Positions 1 through 8,178 of a stretch of DNA of 64,000 nt are shown here, piece by piece. The DNA is from Acidobacteriota bacterium (lineage in GTDB: Bacteria; Acidobacteriota; Vicinamibacteria; Marinacidobacterales; Marinacidobacteraceae), in assembly GCA_009840635.1 (NCBI GenBank), contig VXNL01000074.1, positions 46,330 through 110,329 on the forward strand. Direction: 5' to 3'. The notes below the pieces were generated by a model, which was given only the letters and a program-made list of their open reading frames with translations, had not been told where the DNA came from and ran no database searches. Position numbers and translations under genes: made by a program. Each line of letters opens with the position of its first letter. Positions within the stretch are counted from its first letter, which is position 1.

Positions 1-2
1 GG

Positions 3-368
3 CAGGTGGCAACCAACGTGGCCATCGACGCCTACCGGCGGCGCCGCCGGACTCCGCTGCTCGTATCCGACGAGGAGATGCCGGAAGCTCCCGTACCGAC
101 CGCCTGGCAGCCGGACGCGATCGCCGAACGGCGTGAAGAGGCCGCGAGGATCAGGGCGCTCGTGGACCGCATGCCGCCCGAGTTGTCGGAGCCGCTCATC
201 CTGCGCGATCTCATGGACTGCGACTATCCCGAGATCGCGGAGCGGCTGGACATCCCGCTCGGTACCGTGAAGTCCCGCATCCACCGGGCCCGTCAGACTC
301 TCGCGCGAGCCCGGCGCACCTTGGGCCGCGGCGGATCCGTCCGGATCGGCGGGGGAGGCGGCCGGTGA
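3..368 (+). CDS. RNA polymerase ECF sigma factor, C-terminal part (cut by window edge)
   Basis: The reading frame is already open at base 3, and the GTG at 6 lies inside a conserved region 2 helix (VATNVAIDAYRRRRR), so the true start is outside the window. What remains is the end of sigma region 2 followed by region 4: a helix-turn-helix with MPPELSEPLILRD, then CDYPEIAERLDIPLGTVKSR and an IHRARQTL recognition helix. This is a typical sigma-70 extracytoplasmic-function protein that would direct RNA polymerase to its own regulon. The stop overlaps the next start as GTGA, so it is translationally coupled to the putative anti-sigma gene. Confidence 0.93.
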   Translation, partial: QVATNVAIDAYRRRRRTPLLVSDEEMPEAPVPTAWQPDAIAERREEAARIRALVDRMPPELSEPLILRDLMDCDYPEIAERLDIPLGTVKSRIHRARQTLARARRTLGRGGSVRIGGGGGR

Positions 369-970
369 CAGCCGCTCGTTCGGACGACCGCTTCCGGGAC
401 CTGGCGTCCGCCCTCGCCGCGGGGGAACTGGACTCGTCCGAAGCCCAGCGGGTACGCGCCCGGCTGGCGGAGGATCCCGACCTCGCCCGTCTCTACGGCG
501 AGATTCGGGCGGTGCGCCGGAGTCTCGACGACTTCGCCGCCGGGGCGGCAACGCCGCCGCCGGGCCTCGAGGGACGCATCCTGGCCGCGACGCTGCCGGC
601 GTTCCGCTCGCTCTACGTGCGGAGGACGCACTACTGGCCGACCTGGCTCGCGGCAGCCGCCGCGGCCGCCATGCTGCTGTTCTTCCAGCCGCCGCTGGTC
701 CGGGGAGCGCTCGATTCGCTTCCCCGGGCATCGGACGGGGTCAGCAGTCTGCGGGCAGCCGCGAATCGTCACACCGATCGGGCGCTGGCCGAATTCGGCG
801 TGCTCCGCGCCTCGGTTTCCTTCGCGCTGGAAGACCAGATGGACCGGCTGGAGGACCGGCTTCGGGACCTGGAACGGGCAACCCGTCACCGCGACGCACT
901 GTTGGCCGCTCCCGAATCGGATCCCGGCCCGGCCTCCACCGACGACCCGCAAGGAGAAGTCGCCCCATGA
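365..970 (+). CDS. Putative membrane anti-sigma factor
   Basis: 201 residues from a GTG that overlaps the sigma stop by 4 bp. The N-terminal ~65 residues (FRDLASALAAGELDSSEAQ, then RVRARLAEDPDLARL) resemble the helical sigma-binding domain of anti-sigma factors. One membrane segment follows (about residues 96-115, TWLAAAAAAAMLLFFQPPL), then a probably periplasmic, charged and coiled C-terminal part. No HxxxCxxC zinc motif is visible, so it is not a classical ZAS protein. The call rests on the position right after an ECF sigma gene and on topology; the sequence itself is only weakly diagnostic. The stop overlaps the next gene as ATGA. Confidence 0.7.
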   Translation: MTAARSDDRFRDLASALAAGELDSSEAQRVRARLAEDPDLARLYGEIRAVRRSLDDFAAGAATPPPGLEGRILAATLPAFRSLYVRRTHYWPTWLAAAAAAAMLLFFQPPLVRGALDSLPRASDGVSSLRAAANRHTDRALAEFGVLRASVSFALEDQMDRLEDRLRDLERATRHRDALLAAPESDPGPASTDDPQGEVAP

Positions 971-1500
971 ACCGTTCACCGGGACTCGCTGGAGTCCTCT
1001 CCGTGCTGTTCCCCGGCCTCGGTCATCTCTATGCCGGAGCCACGGCGCGCGGCCTGGCGCTCGCGGGGGCGTTCATCGCCCTCCTGCAGGAGGAACTCGT
1101 TCCCTTCGTGCTGGCCGTGTGGATCTTCGGGATCGTGAACGCAATCCGGACCGCGGAGGAGATCGTGCGAGCGCATGCCGAAGGCCGGCCCGCGGCCGTC
1201 TCGCTCGATCGGAACTGGGCCACCGGACTGATGGCGGCCGGCGTGCTCGCGACGCTCGCTCTCATTCCCGACCTCGAGTGGGCCCTGAGGTTCTGGCCGC
1301 TCCTGCTGGTCTGGGTCGGATTCCGGCTCTACCAGGGACAGCCCGTGATCCCCGGATCCGCCGGTGCGCCGGCGGGGACTTCGGGGGCCGTCCCGCCGGC
1401 CGAAGCGGCGGATACGGCGCGGGCTGCGGGTCCGCCCCCCGCTCCACCCGCACCGGAGCACGGCCCGCCCCTGGCCCGGACGGACGAGGAGGCGGACTAG
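967..1500 (+). CDS. Small multi-pass membrane protein of the sigma operon
   Basis: 177 residues. It opens with a hydrophobic stretch bearing an FPGLGHLYAG motif, as in TM2/DUF5683-type membrane proteins whose first helix pair has the pattern PGxGxxY. Three to four membrane segments are visible (about residues 5-35, 40-60, 80-100 and 105-120), followed by a Pro/Ala-rich cytoplasmic tail of ~50 residues. It overlaps the upstream gene by 4 bp, and the next start lies 2 bp downstream, so it belongs to the same operon. No enzymatic motif is seen. A role in envelope-stress sensing is inferred only from its neighbours. Confidence 0.7.
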   Translation: MNRSPGLAGVLSVLFPGLGHLYAGATARGLALAGAFIALLQEELVPFVLAVWIFGIVNAIRTAEEIVRAHAEGRPAAVSLDRNWATGLMAAGVLATLALIPDLEWALRFWPLLLVWVGFRLYQGQPVIPGSAGAPAGTSGAVPPAEAADTARAAGPPPAPPAPEHGPPLARTDEEAD

Positions 1501-1502
1501 AC

Positions 1503-1703
1503 GTGGCTCGCAACGACAACTGGTCAGGACCGATCCTGATCGTCATCGGAATCGTCTTCCTGCTGTCCAACCTCGACATCGTCGATCTGGGCGATCTCCT
1601 TCGCTTCTGGCCGCTCATCCTGATCGCGGTCGGCGCGCGGCTGGTGTTTCGCGACCGCGGCTCCGGTTCGGGATCGTCATCCGGCCCCCCGCCCCCTCCG
1701 TGA
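1503..1703 (+). CDS. Small LiaI/LiaF-type transmembrane protein (DUF5668-like)
   Basis: 66 residues from a GTG at 1503. Two short membrane helices are visible: GPILIVIGIVFLLSNLDIV and LLRFWPLILIAVGARLVF. The spacing FWPLILIAVG is the signature of the LiaF N-terminal transmembrane region. A longer open frame extends upstream (from 1119), but it overlaps the previous gene and reads Arg/Pro-rich, so the short start is preferred. The stop overlaps the next gene's GTG as GTGA. It is probably a membrane component acting with the larger LiaF/DUF4097 protein encoded next. Confidence 0.75.
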   Translation: MARNDNWSGPILIVIGIVFLLSNLDIVDLGDLLRFWPLILIAVGARLVFRDRGSGSGSSSGPPPPP

Positions 1704-3409
1704 CGGACCCGGGAGCGGCGGCAAACCCGCCACGTTCCGGGAGCGGGTGCGGCATCGCGTTCGGAATCGGGCTGATCCTGGCGGGAGGCCTTTTCCTCTG
1801 GGTCAACCTCACGGACACGCCCCTCGCGCTGCTTCTCCTCGACGCCCTGCCGCTGGCTGCAGTCTGGTGGCCGCTCCTGCTGGTGGCGTGGGGCGCCTGG
1901 AAGGTCATCACCCGACTGCGGACCGGTCGGGCCGGACTGGGATTCGGGGAGGTCTTCCTCATGCTGTTGTTCATCCTCGGCGGCACCGTCTTCACGCTGG
2001 CCCAGCGCGCCATCGAGAGCCAGGGGTTGGAGCCCCGCCTGACGGAAGTACGGCGTCTGATCGAACAGCAGTCGGGATCGTTTCCCGTCCATGCCTTCGT
2101 CACGGAAGAGTCCGTTTCGCTTGCGGCCGAGGGAGAGGTGGAGATCCTGATTTCGCTGCCGGCCGGCAACATCCGGGTGGAAGCGGCTTCCGCCGCGGAT
2201 ACCGCCGCCCCCGTGACCCCCGTTCCGGAGTCGGACGGCCAGGAGGTGCCCGGCGCGGCGGGAATCGAGGGCCGGCTGCAGCTCGTGAAGCGCGTGTGGG
2301 CCACCGACGGCCAGGCGGCCGCCGCGCGGGCCGCTGCCGTACGGCTCCGCACCGGCCCCCTTGACCCCGCAACGCGGCAGTTTCCTGTCCGGGTCGAAGA
2401 CTCCGGGACGTCCGAAGTGGCGCTCGAGCTGCTCGCGACGCTCCCTCCGGGGGTGCGGATCTCCGCCTTTACCGACGAAGGATGGGTGCGGGTGGACGGT
2501 CCGTTCGCCCGGGTGGAAGCCCGCACCGATGACGGTCCCGTAGAGGTCCGGGGCGCGGGAGGCCCCGTCGCGCTCACGGTGCGCAACGGGACGGCCTGGG
2601 CCTCGGGGATCGCGGGTGCGCTCTCGATCGAGGCGGAGCGCGCGCCTGTCGAAGTGGATGGAGTCGCGGGGAGCCTGGCGGTCGATGCGGAGGGCGCTCC
2701 GGTGTGGATCTCGGGAGCGGAGTCCTCCGTCACCGTTCGCGGGCGAAACGCGCCCGTTGCGGTTGAGGACTCGTTCGGACCGATCGAGGTCGTGACCCGC
2801 ATCTCTCCCATCCGTCTGGACCGGATCGGCGGTTCCGCGGTCCTGCGCTCCGAGTTCGGCGACGTCGTGGCCACCTCCATCGAAGGGCCGCTCGAGATCC
2901 GGACCGACTCCGCCGACCTCGAAGTAAGGAGGGCGCGTTCCGGAGTGGATGTTCAGGCGGCCGGTGGATCGCTGGTTCTCGACGAGGTCGCGGGCGCGCT
3001 CACGGTGGCCAGCGGCCGCGGCGACGTGCGGGCGTCGCGACTGTTCGGACCGGCGACCTTCACGGGCGACGCCGGGGGCATCACGGTGCGAGGATTCGCG
3101 GACGCCCTGTCGGTCCTGAGTGGAGACGCCGAGGTGGACGTCGCCACGGACGCACTCGGTGGAGAGGTCGGCCTCGTGACGGAGCGCGGGGATGTCCGGT
3201 TGGCGCTGCCGTCCGCGGGATCCTTCTCCCTTGCCGCCGAGACCGGCGGCGGCGACGTCGATAGCGAGTTCACCCTGGAGCGGCGCGAGGCGGACGGGAG
3301 GTCACGATGGGAAGGCCGCGCGGGGGCCGGGGCCGAACGGGTGACGATTTCGACCGAGGGAGGCGACATCACGGTGCGGGCGCATCCCCCCGCAGGGGGA
3401 GACCGGTGA
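1700..3409 (+). CDS. LiaF-like membrane protein with DUF4097 beta-strand domain
   Basis: 569 residues from the GTG at 1700, coupled to the upstream gene. The N-terminal ~120 residues carry three membrane segments (about 16-35, 45-65, 80-98), including VWWPLLLVAWGAWKVI, the LiaF/DUF5668 pattern. The rest is a long beta-rich repeat region (about residues 200-565) with many short strands such as VEVRGAGGPVALTV and GDVRASRLFGPATF, the DUF4097 putative-adhesin fold. In known systems LiaF-type proteins repress envelope-stress signalling; here a similar role beside an ECF sigma/anti-sigma pair is inference. The 111 codons upstream of 1700 in the same frame look non-coding. Confidence 0.8.
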   Translation: MTDPGAAANPPRSGSGCGIAFGIGLILAGGLFLWVNLTDTPLALLLLDALPLAAVWWPLLLVAWGAWKVITRLRTGRAGLGFGEVFLMLLFILGGTVFTLAQRAIESQGLEPRLTEVRRLIEQQSGSFPVHAFVTEESVSLAAEGEVEILISLPAGNIRVEAASAADTAAPVTPVPESDGQEVPGAAGIEGRLQLVKRVWATDGQAAAARAAAVRLRTGPLDPATRQFPVRVEDSGTSEVALELLATLPPGVRISAFTDEGWVRVDGPFARVEARTDDGPVEVRGAGGPVALTVRNGTAWASGIAGALSIEAERAPVEVDGVAGSLAVDAEGAPVWISGAESSVTVRGRNAPVAVEDSFGPIEVVTRISPIRLDRIGGSAVLRSEFGDVVATSIEGPLEIRTDSADLEVRRARSGVDVQAAGGSLVLDEVAGALTVASGRGDVRASRLFGPATFTGDAGGITVRGFADALSVLSGDAEVDVATDALGGEVGLVTERGDVRLALPSAGSFSLAAETGGGDVDSEFTLERREADGRSRWEGRAGAGAERVTISTEGGDITVRAHPPAGGDR

Positions 3410-4326
3410 GGCGTTCCGTTCCCGTTCTCGTCGCCGTCCTGGCGGTGCCGGGCGTTTTGTGGTGGGGCTGTCTTCCCGGCGTCGATCAGACATCGGTGGA
3501 GACGATCCGCCAGCCCGGAGCCCCCGAGCTCGCGATCCGCCTCGATCGCGGTTCGGTGATCGTCCGGGAACACCTCGGCGCCGAGTTCGAGATCGAGGTC
3601 TGGCGAACCGCCCAGGCGCCTTCCCGGGAAGCCGCCCGGGCGGCGCTCGAAGCCCTCGTCGTCGATTTCGAGCGCGACCCGGATTCGGGCGCCCTGACCG
3701 TCACCGGCCGCAGCGCCGCGGCCGGGACCTTTCGGCCGTGGGAAGAACTCGCTCTCAGCCTGAGGATCGCCGTCCCGCCGGGCACGGCGGTGGATGCCCG
3801 GACCGGTTCCGGGAGGATCGAACTGGAGGGCCTCACCGGCCCCACGCGGGCGACCTCAGCCTCCGGCCGCATTGCCGCCAACGACCTCTGGTCGCCGGCG
3901 GGGCGGGCGGCGGAGCCGATCCGGCTACGCACCGCGGACGGCCGGATCGCGGCGCAGGGCCTCGAGGGGCACGTCCGGGCCGAAAGCGGAGACGGGCGCA
4001 TCGAGCTCGAGGGACGACTGCAAGAGGTCACCGCGGTGACGAGCGACGGACGTATCGAGATCGACGTCCGCGGGGGTGGTCCCCCGCCGACTGGCGAGTG
4101 GTATCTGCGGACGGGGAGCGGCCCGGTGCGGCTCACCCTGCCGCGAATCACGGACGCCGTGGTGACGGCCGTGGGAAGGCCGGACTCCGATGACCGCCGC
4201 GACGTTTCCGACTGGCAGCGGGAGGGGCCGTTGGCGCTCGCCACGCTGGGCGATGGGTCGGGACCGCGCATCCACCTGCGGACGGGTGACGGCTCGGTCC
4301 GGGTGAGGGTCGCCGACCGGAACTGA
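3406..4326 (+). CDS. DUF4097-family putative lipoprotein
   Basis: 306 residues from a GTG at 3406 that overlaps the preceding stop (GTGA). The N-terminus is a signal peptide ending in a plausible lipobox, VPGVLWWGC (Cys at about residue 21), so the mature protein is probably lipid-anchored. The body is repetitive beta structure (GRIELEGLTGPTRATSASGR, GRIAAQGLEGHVRAESGDGR), matching DUF4097. It is the last gene of the sigma operon, since purC follows on the opposite strand. A function in envelope sensing or surface structure is inferred from context. An earlier in-frame ATG at 3307 lies inside the upstream gene and lacks a signal peptide. Confidence 0.75.
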   Translation: MRRSVPVLVAVLAVPGVLWWGCLPGVDQTSVETIRQPGAPELAIRLDRGSVIVREHLGAEFEIEVWRTAQAPSREAARAALEALVVDFERDPDSGALTVTGRSAAAGTFRPWEELALSLRIAVPPGTAVDARTGSGRIELEGLTGPTRATSASGRIAANDLWSPAGRAAEPIRLRTADGRIAAQGLEGHVRAESGDGRIELEGRLQEVTAVTSDGRIEIDVRGGGPPPTGEWYLRTGSGPVRLTLPRITDAVVTAVGRPDSDDRRDVSDWQREGPLALATLGDGSGPRIHLRTGDGSVRVRVADRN

Positions 4327-4374
4327 TCCCGGGCAGCGGCCCGATTCCGGCCCGGACTGTCGCCGCGCGGCGGT

Positions 4375-5280
4375 TCAGTAGCGCGGAGCCGGCAAGGGAG
4401 AACCGGTGATCTGGCGGTAGGCGCTGAGGAAACGCTCGGTCGTCCCCCGCACGATGCTGTCGGGCAGGTGCGGCGCCGGCGGCTCCTTGTTCCAGTCGAC
4501 CGTTTCCAGGTAGTCGCGGACGTACTGCTTGTCGAAGCTGGACTGGAGTTTCCCGGGGGCGTATTCGTCGGCGGGCCAGAACCGCGAAGAATCCGGAGTC
4601 AGGACCTCGTCGATCACGTAGAGCTTCCCGTCGTCGTCGTGTCCGAACTCGAACTTGGTGTCGGCAATGATGATGCCCCGCTCGGCGGCCCATTCCACCC
4701 CGCTCGCATAGATCTCCCGGGAGATCTCGTGGAGGCGGGTGGTCAGCTCCCGGCCCAGCGCGTTCGCCATGAAGTCCTCGCTCACGTTCTCGTCGTGACC
4801 GTCCTCGGCCTTCGTGGCCGGCGTGAAGAGCGGCTCGGGGAAACGCTCGGCCAGTTGCATCCCGCTCGGGAGCGAGATGCCGCACACGCTGCCTTCCCGT
4901 CCGTACTCCTTCCAGCCTGACCCGTAGAGGAACCCGCGCATCACGCACTCGAAGGGAATCGGGTTCAGCCGGCGCACCAGCATGGAACGTCCGTCCAGCA
5001 TTCCCTTCGCCGGCGCCAGCACGTCGGGGTACTCGTCCACGTCGTCGGTCACCAGGTGATTGGGAACGATGTGCTCGGTCCGCCGCAGCCACCAGGCACT
5101 CAGGCTGTTCAGCACCCGGCCCTTCTCGGGGATCCCCTCCGGAAGCACGACGTCGAAGGCCGACACCCGGTCCGTCGTCACCAGCAGGAGTTGGTCGCCG
5201 ACGGCGTAGATGTCGCGGACCTTGCCGCGGGAACGGAGGGCAACACCCTCCAGCGAGGTCGTCAGAACTGCTTCAGCCAT
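4375..5280 (-). CDS. purC: Phosphoribosylaminoimidazole-succinocarboxamide synthase (SAICAR synthetase)
   Basis: 301 residues from an ATG. It joins aspartate to CAIR with ATP in purine synthesis. Visible family motifs are GKVRDIYAVGDQLLLVTTDR at the N-terminus, SAFDVVLPEGIPEKG, the central ECVMRGFLYGSGWKEY, and IADTKFEFG followed by VIDEVLTPDSSRFWP. The length is that of the longer (~300-residue) bacterial/eukaryotic form. It lies at the 3' end of the minus-strand nusA-pnp cluster, with 143 bp separating its start from the pnp stop, so it may have its own promoter. It converges on the sigma operon. Confidence 0.97.
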   Translation of the reverse strand: MAEAVLTTSLEGVALRSRGKVRDIYAVGDQLLLVTTDRVSAFDVVLPEGIPEKGRVLNSLSAWWLRRTEHIVPNHLVTDDVDEYPDVLAPAKGMLDGRSMLVRRLNPIPFECVMRGFLYGSGWKEYGREGSVCGISLPSGMQLAERFPEPLFTPATKAEDGHDENVSEDFMANALGRELTTRLHEISREIYASGVEWAAERGIIIADTKFEFGHDDDGKLYVIDEVLTPDSSRFWPADEYAPGKLQSSFDKQYVRDYLETVDWNKEPPAPHLPDSIVRGTTERFLSAYRQITGSPLPAPRY

Positions 5281-5377
5281 CCGGGAATTCTACGGAGGAA
5301 GCGCGCGGAAAAATGACGAAAAACCGGCTGGATGGCGGTCCGCTCCCGGTCGCGATCCGCGGCGCGCGTTTCGCCTC

Positions 5378-5404
5378 CCTCCGGTCGGCGATGCCGGCCG
5401 GAGG
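5378..5404 (-). other. Perfect-stem hairpin downstream of pnp
   Basis: A 12-bp stem (one G-T pair) with a 3-base loop, 5378-5389 pairing with 5393-5404, sits 20 bp after the pnp stop. No T-run follows on the minus strand, so it is not a convincing intrinsic terminator. It could stabilise the 3' end of the pnp message or help factor-dependent termination before purC. Confidence 0.4.
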
Positions 5405-5423
5405 CCGGCGCTCCGAGTCCCTG

Positions 5424-7595
5424 CTAGCGGCGGCGGTCGCCGCGGTCGCGATCGCGATCGCGGCCGCCACGCCGGCGCGGCGGCCGGGGCGGCAGCGGCG
5501 GCAGGCCCGCCCGCTCGCGGATGATGTCCTTGCAGGAAAGGCGCGTCCGTCCGTTGCCATCCACCTCGATGACCCGGACTTCGACCTCGTCTCCCTCCTG
5601 GAGTTCGTCCCGCACGCTGTTGACGTGGCGGTCCGCGATCTCCGAGATGTGGAGCAGACCATCCGTTCCCGGAAGGATCTCCACGAAGGCGCCGAAGTCC
5701 ACGATCGTCTTCACGACGCCGTGATAGTCGCGCCCGACTTCGGGAAGCTGGCTCACCGCGATGGACTCGATCCGCTCCTTCGCCCGCGCCGTGGACTTGG
5801 CGTCGAGGCCGGCGATGTGGATGGTGCCGTCGTCCGATACGTCGACCCGCGCTCCGGTTTCGTCGGTGATCGCCCGAATCGTCTTGCCGCCGGGCCCGAT
5901 GACCTCCCGGATCTTCCGCACGGGAATCTTCATGGTGAGGATCGCGGGGGCGTACTGGGAGGTTTCGCTCCGGGGAGCCGGAATCTCGGCCGCCATGGCC
6001 TTGAGGATCTCGACGCGGGCCCGACGCGCCTGCTCGAGGGCATCGGTCACGATGTCGAGACGCAGTCCGGAGATCTTGATGTCCATCTGCAGCGCGGTGA
6101 TCCCATTGGCCGTGCCCGCGACCTTGAAGTCCATGTCTCCGTAGTGATCTTCAGCTCCCGCAATGTCGGTCAGCACCCGGTACTCGTCTCCCCGGGTGAT
6201 GAGACCCATCGCAATGCCGGCGATGGGAGCCTTGAGCGGCACGCCGGCATCCATGAGCGAGAGGCAGCCCCCGGTCACCGCGGCCATGGAGCTCGATCCG
6301 TTGGACTCCAGGGTGTCGGAAACCACCCGGATGGCGTAGTTGAACTGGTCCTCGCCAGGGATCGCGGGCAAGAGGGCGCGCTCGGCGAGCGCGCCGTGCC
6401 CGATTTCACGCCGGCCCGGACCACGCATCATCCGGGCTTCTCCCACGGAGAAGGCCGGGAAGTTGTAGTGGAGGAGGAAGCGCTTTTCCCCGGAGCCGTG
6501 CACCCAGTCGAGGCGCTGACTCTCACTGAGCGGAGCCAGGGTGGTGACCACGAGCGCCTGCGTCTCGCCACGCGTAAAGACGGCGGACCCGTGCGTCCTG
6601 GGCAGCACGCCCACGTCGCAGCTCAACTGCCGAATCTCGTCGAACGCCCGCCCGTCCAGGCGCTTTCCTTCCTCGAGGATCGTGCAGCGGAGGATGTCCT
6701 CTTCCATCGCCTTGACGATGCCGGAGGCAGCGGAGCGCTCTTCGTCGCTCCGGTCTTCGAGAGTGGAAGCGATGGCCGTCTTGACCTCGTCGACGGCCCG
6801 GGAGGCCTCGAGCTTGCCCGGCGTCTGCAACGCATCCTTCAGCCGGTCGCGGAATCCGTCCGCGATTTCGGTGGCCAGGCCGGGGTCCGGTTCCTTGGCG
6901 ACCACCACCTGTTTCTTCGGCTGGAGCCGGCTCACAAGTTCCTGCTGGATGCCGACGATGCGGCGGATTCCCTCGTGGGCGAAGCTGAGCGCCTCCACCA
7001 TCCGGGCCTCGGGTACGTCTTCCGCCCCCGCCTCGACCATCACGATGGCGTCGTCGGAGCCGGCCACGACGAGATTCAGCGCCGACCGATCCAGATCGGA
7101 GAACGTCGGGCAGAGAACGAACTCATCGTCCACGAGGCCGACGCGCACTGCGCCGATGGAAGTGTCGAAGGGGAGATCCGAGATTCCAAGCGCAGCCGCC
7201 GCCCCGGTAATCGCCAGAACGTCGGAGTCGTTCTCACGATCCGTGGACAGCAGGAGACAGGTGACCTGTGTCTCGCGCCGCCAGCCGCTCGGGAACAGCG
7301 GTCGCAGCGGACGGTCGATAAGCCGACAGGTGAGGATCTCCTTCTCGTTGGGCCGCCCCTCCCGCTTGAAGAATCCCCCCGGGATTCGACCCGCCGCGTA
7401 GAAGCTCTCCCGATAGTCCACCGCCAGCGGCAGGAAATCGACGTCGGGCCGGTCGCTTCGGGAAGCCGTTACCGCGGCCAGCACGACCGTGTCACCCAAT
7501 CGGACGGTCACCGCGCCCGCCGCTTGCCGGGCGAGCCGGCCTGTTTCAATGATCAGATCGTTGCTGCCGATCTGGGTCTGTACCGTTTCAATCAA
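5424..7595 (-). CDS. pnp: Polyribonucleotide nucleotidyltransferase (PNPase)
   Basis: 723 residues from a TTG preceded by an AGGAAG ribosome-binding site. It is a phosphorolytic 3'-5' exoribonuclease of the degradosome type. In order: the first RNase PH domain (ETGRLARQAAGAVTVRLGDT), an alpha-helical linker, the second RNase PH domain (VLPRTHGSAVFTRGETQALV, then LMDAGVPLKAPIAGIAMGL), a KH domain (IREVIGPGGKTIRAITDETG, about residue 560) and an S1 domain (YHGVVKTIVDFGAFVEILPG, about 628). A short Arg/Pro-rich tail ends the protein. It follows rpsO by 86 bp, the widely conserved rpsO-pnp arrangement. Confidence 0.98.
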   Translation of the reverse strand: MIETVQTQIGSNDLIIETGRLARQAAGAVTVRLGDTVVLAAVTASRSDRPDVDFLPLAVDYRESFYAAGRIPGGFFKREGRPNEKEILTCRLIDRPLRPLFPSGWRRETQVTCLLLSTDRENDSDVLAITGAAAALGISDLPFDTSIGAVRVGLVDDEFVLCPTFSDLDRSALNLVVAGSDDAIVMVEAGAEDVPEARMVEALSFAHEGIRRIVGIQQELVSRLQPKKQVVVAKEPDPGLATEIADGFRDRLKDALQTPGKLEASRAVDEVKTAIASTLEDRSDEERSAASGIVKAMEEDILRCTILEEGKRLDGRAFDEIRQLSCDVGVLPRTHGSAVFTRGETQALVVTTLAPLSESQRLDWVHGSGEKRFLLHYNFPAFSVGEARMMRGPGRREIGHGALAERALLPAIPGEDQFNYAIRVVSDTLESNGSSSMAAVTGGCLSLMDAGVPLKAPIAGIAMGLITRGDEYRVLTDIAGAEDHYGDMDFKVAGTANGITALQMDIKISGLRLDIVTDALEQARRARVEILKAMAAEIPAPRSETSQYAPAILTMKIPVRKIREVIGPGGKTIRAITDETGARVDVSDDGTIHIAGLDAKSTARAKERIESIAVSQLPEVGRDYHGVVKTIVDFGAFVEILPGTDGLLHISEIADRHVNSVRDELQEGDEVEVRVIEVDGNGRTRLSCKDIIRERAGLPPLPPRPPRRRGGRDRDRDRGDRRR

Positions 7596-7681
7596 CTTTC
7601 TTCTTCCTTCTCTGATGCCGGGAACCTGCCTGGGTTCGTGGCGTGCGTTTGCCTGAGCGGCCGGCCGGGTGCGCGCCGGAA

Positions 7682-7951
7682 CTACTTTCTGAGACCGAGG
7701 GAAGTGATCAGGGTTCGATACCGTTCGACGTCTTCCCGCCGCAGATAGTCCAGCAGCCGCCGGCGCCGGCTGACCATGCGGAGCAGGCCCCGCCGCGAGG
7801 CGTGGTCCTTCCGATGATCGTTGAAATGGTCCGCCAGTCCGGTGATCCGCGCCGTCAGGAGCGCGACCTGGACTTCCGGTGAACCGGCGTCCGTATCGTG
7901 CCGCCGGTATTTCTCGACGATGGCGCGCCGTGATGTCTGTGTGAGTGCCAA
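7682..7951 (-). CDS. rpsO: 30S ribosomal protein S15
   Basis: 89 residues, the normal length for S15, from a TTG at 7951. Conserved segments are [19 protein letters not shown], then [20 protein letters not shown], then [21 protein letters not shown]15 binds the central domain of 16S rRNA and is an early assembly protein. In many bacteria S15 represses its own translation through the leader RNA; here 227 bp separate truB from rpsO, room enough for a leader and promoter, but I see no structure I can identify as such. It lies immediately upstream of pnp. Confidence 0.97.
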   Translation of the reverse strand: MALTQTSRRAIVEKYRRHDTDAGSPEVQVALLTARITGLADHFNDHRKDHASRRGLLRMVSRRRRLLDYLRREDVERYRTLITSLGLRK

Positions 7952-8178
7952 TTCCCTGTTTCCCTGATTGCCGCCAGCCGGGCCGGCGCTGCTTCAGTCT
8001 TTCCTATGCCGCCTGATGAATGGTTCGGTCTGCCGGGCTCGCTGCCCGCCGGCCAAGACGCTCGGTCTTCGTGATCACAATTCCCGGGTCGGCTGGTCGT
8101 TCGCGGCGCACCTTACCACACCGGGGGCGAACCCCGGCGCCCCGGCGGAGTCACCGAACGGCCCCCGGGTCGGGACTG

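Noticed and set aside
365..970. Zinc-binding anti-sigma (ZAS) motif
   Set aside because: No HxxxCxxC is present; the protein is called an anti-sigma factor only from topology and context.
5378..5404. Intrinsic terminator of pnp
   Set aside because: The stem is strong, but no T-run follows on the transcribed strand; kept only as a hairpin.
5313..7748. 811-codon open frame antisense to pnp
   Set aside because: Shadow of pnp; no signal, domain or ribosome-binding site supports it.
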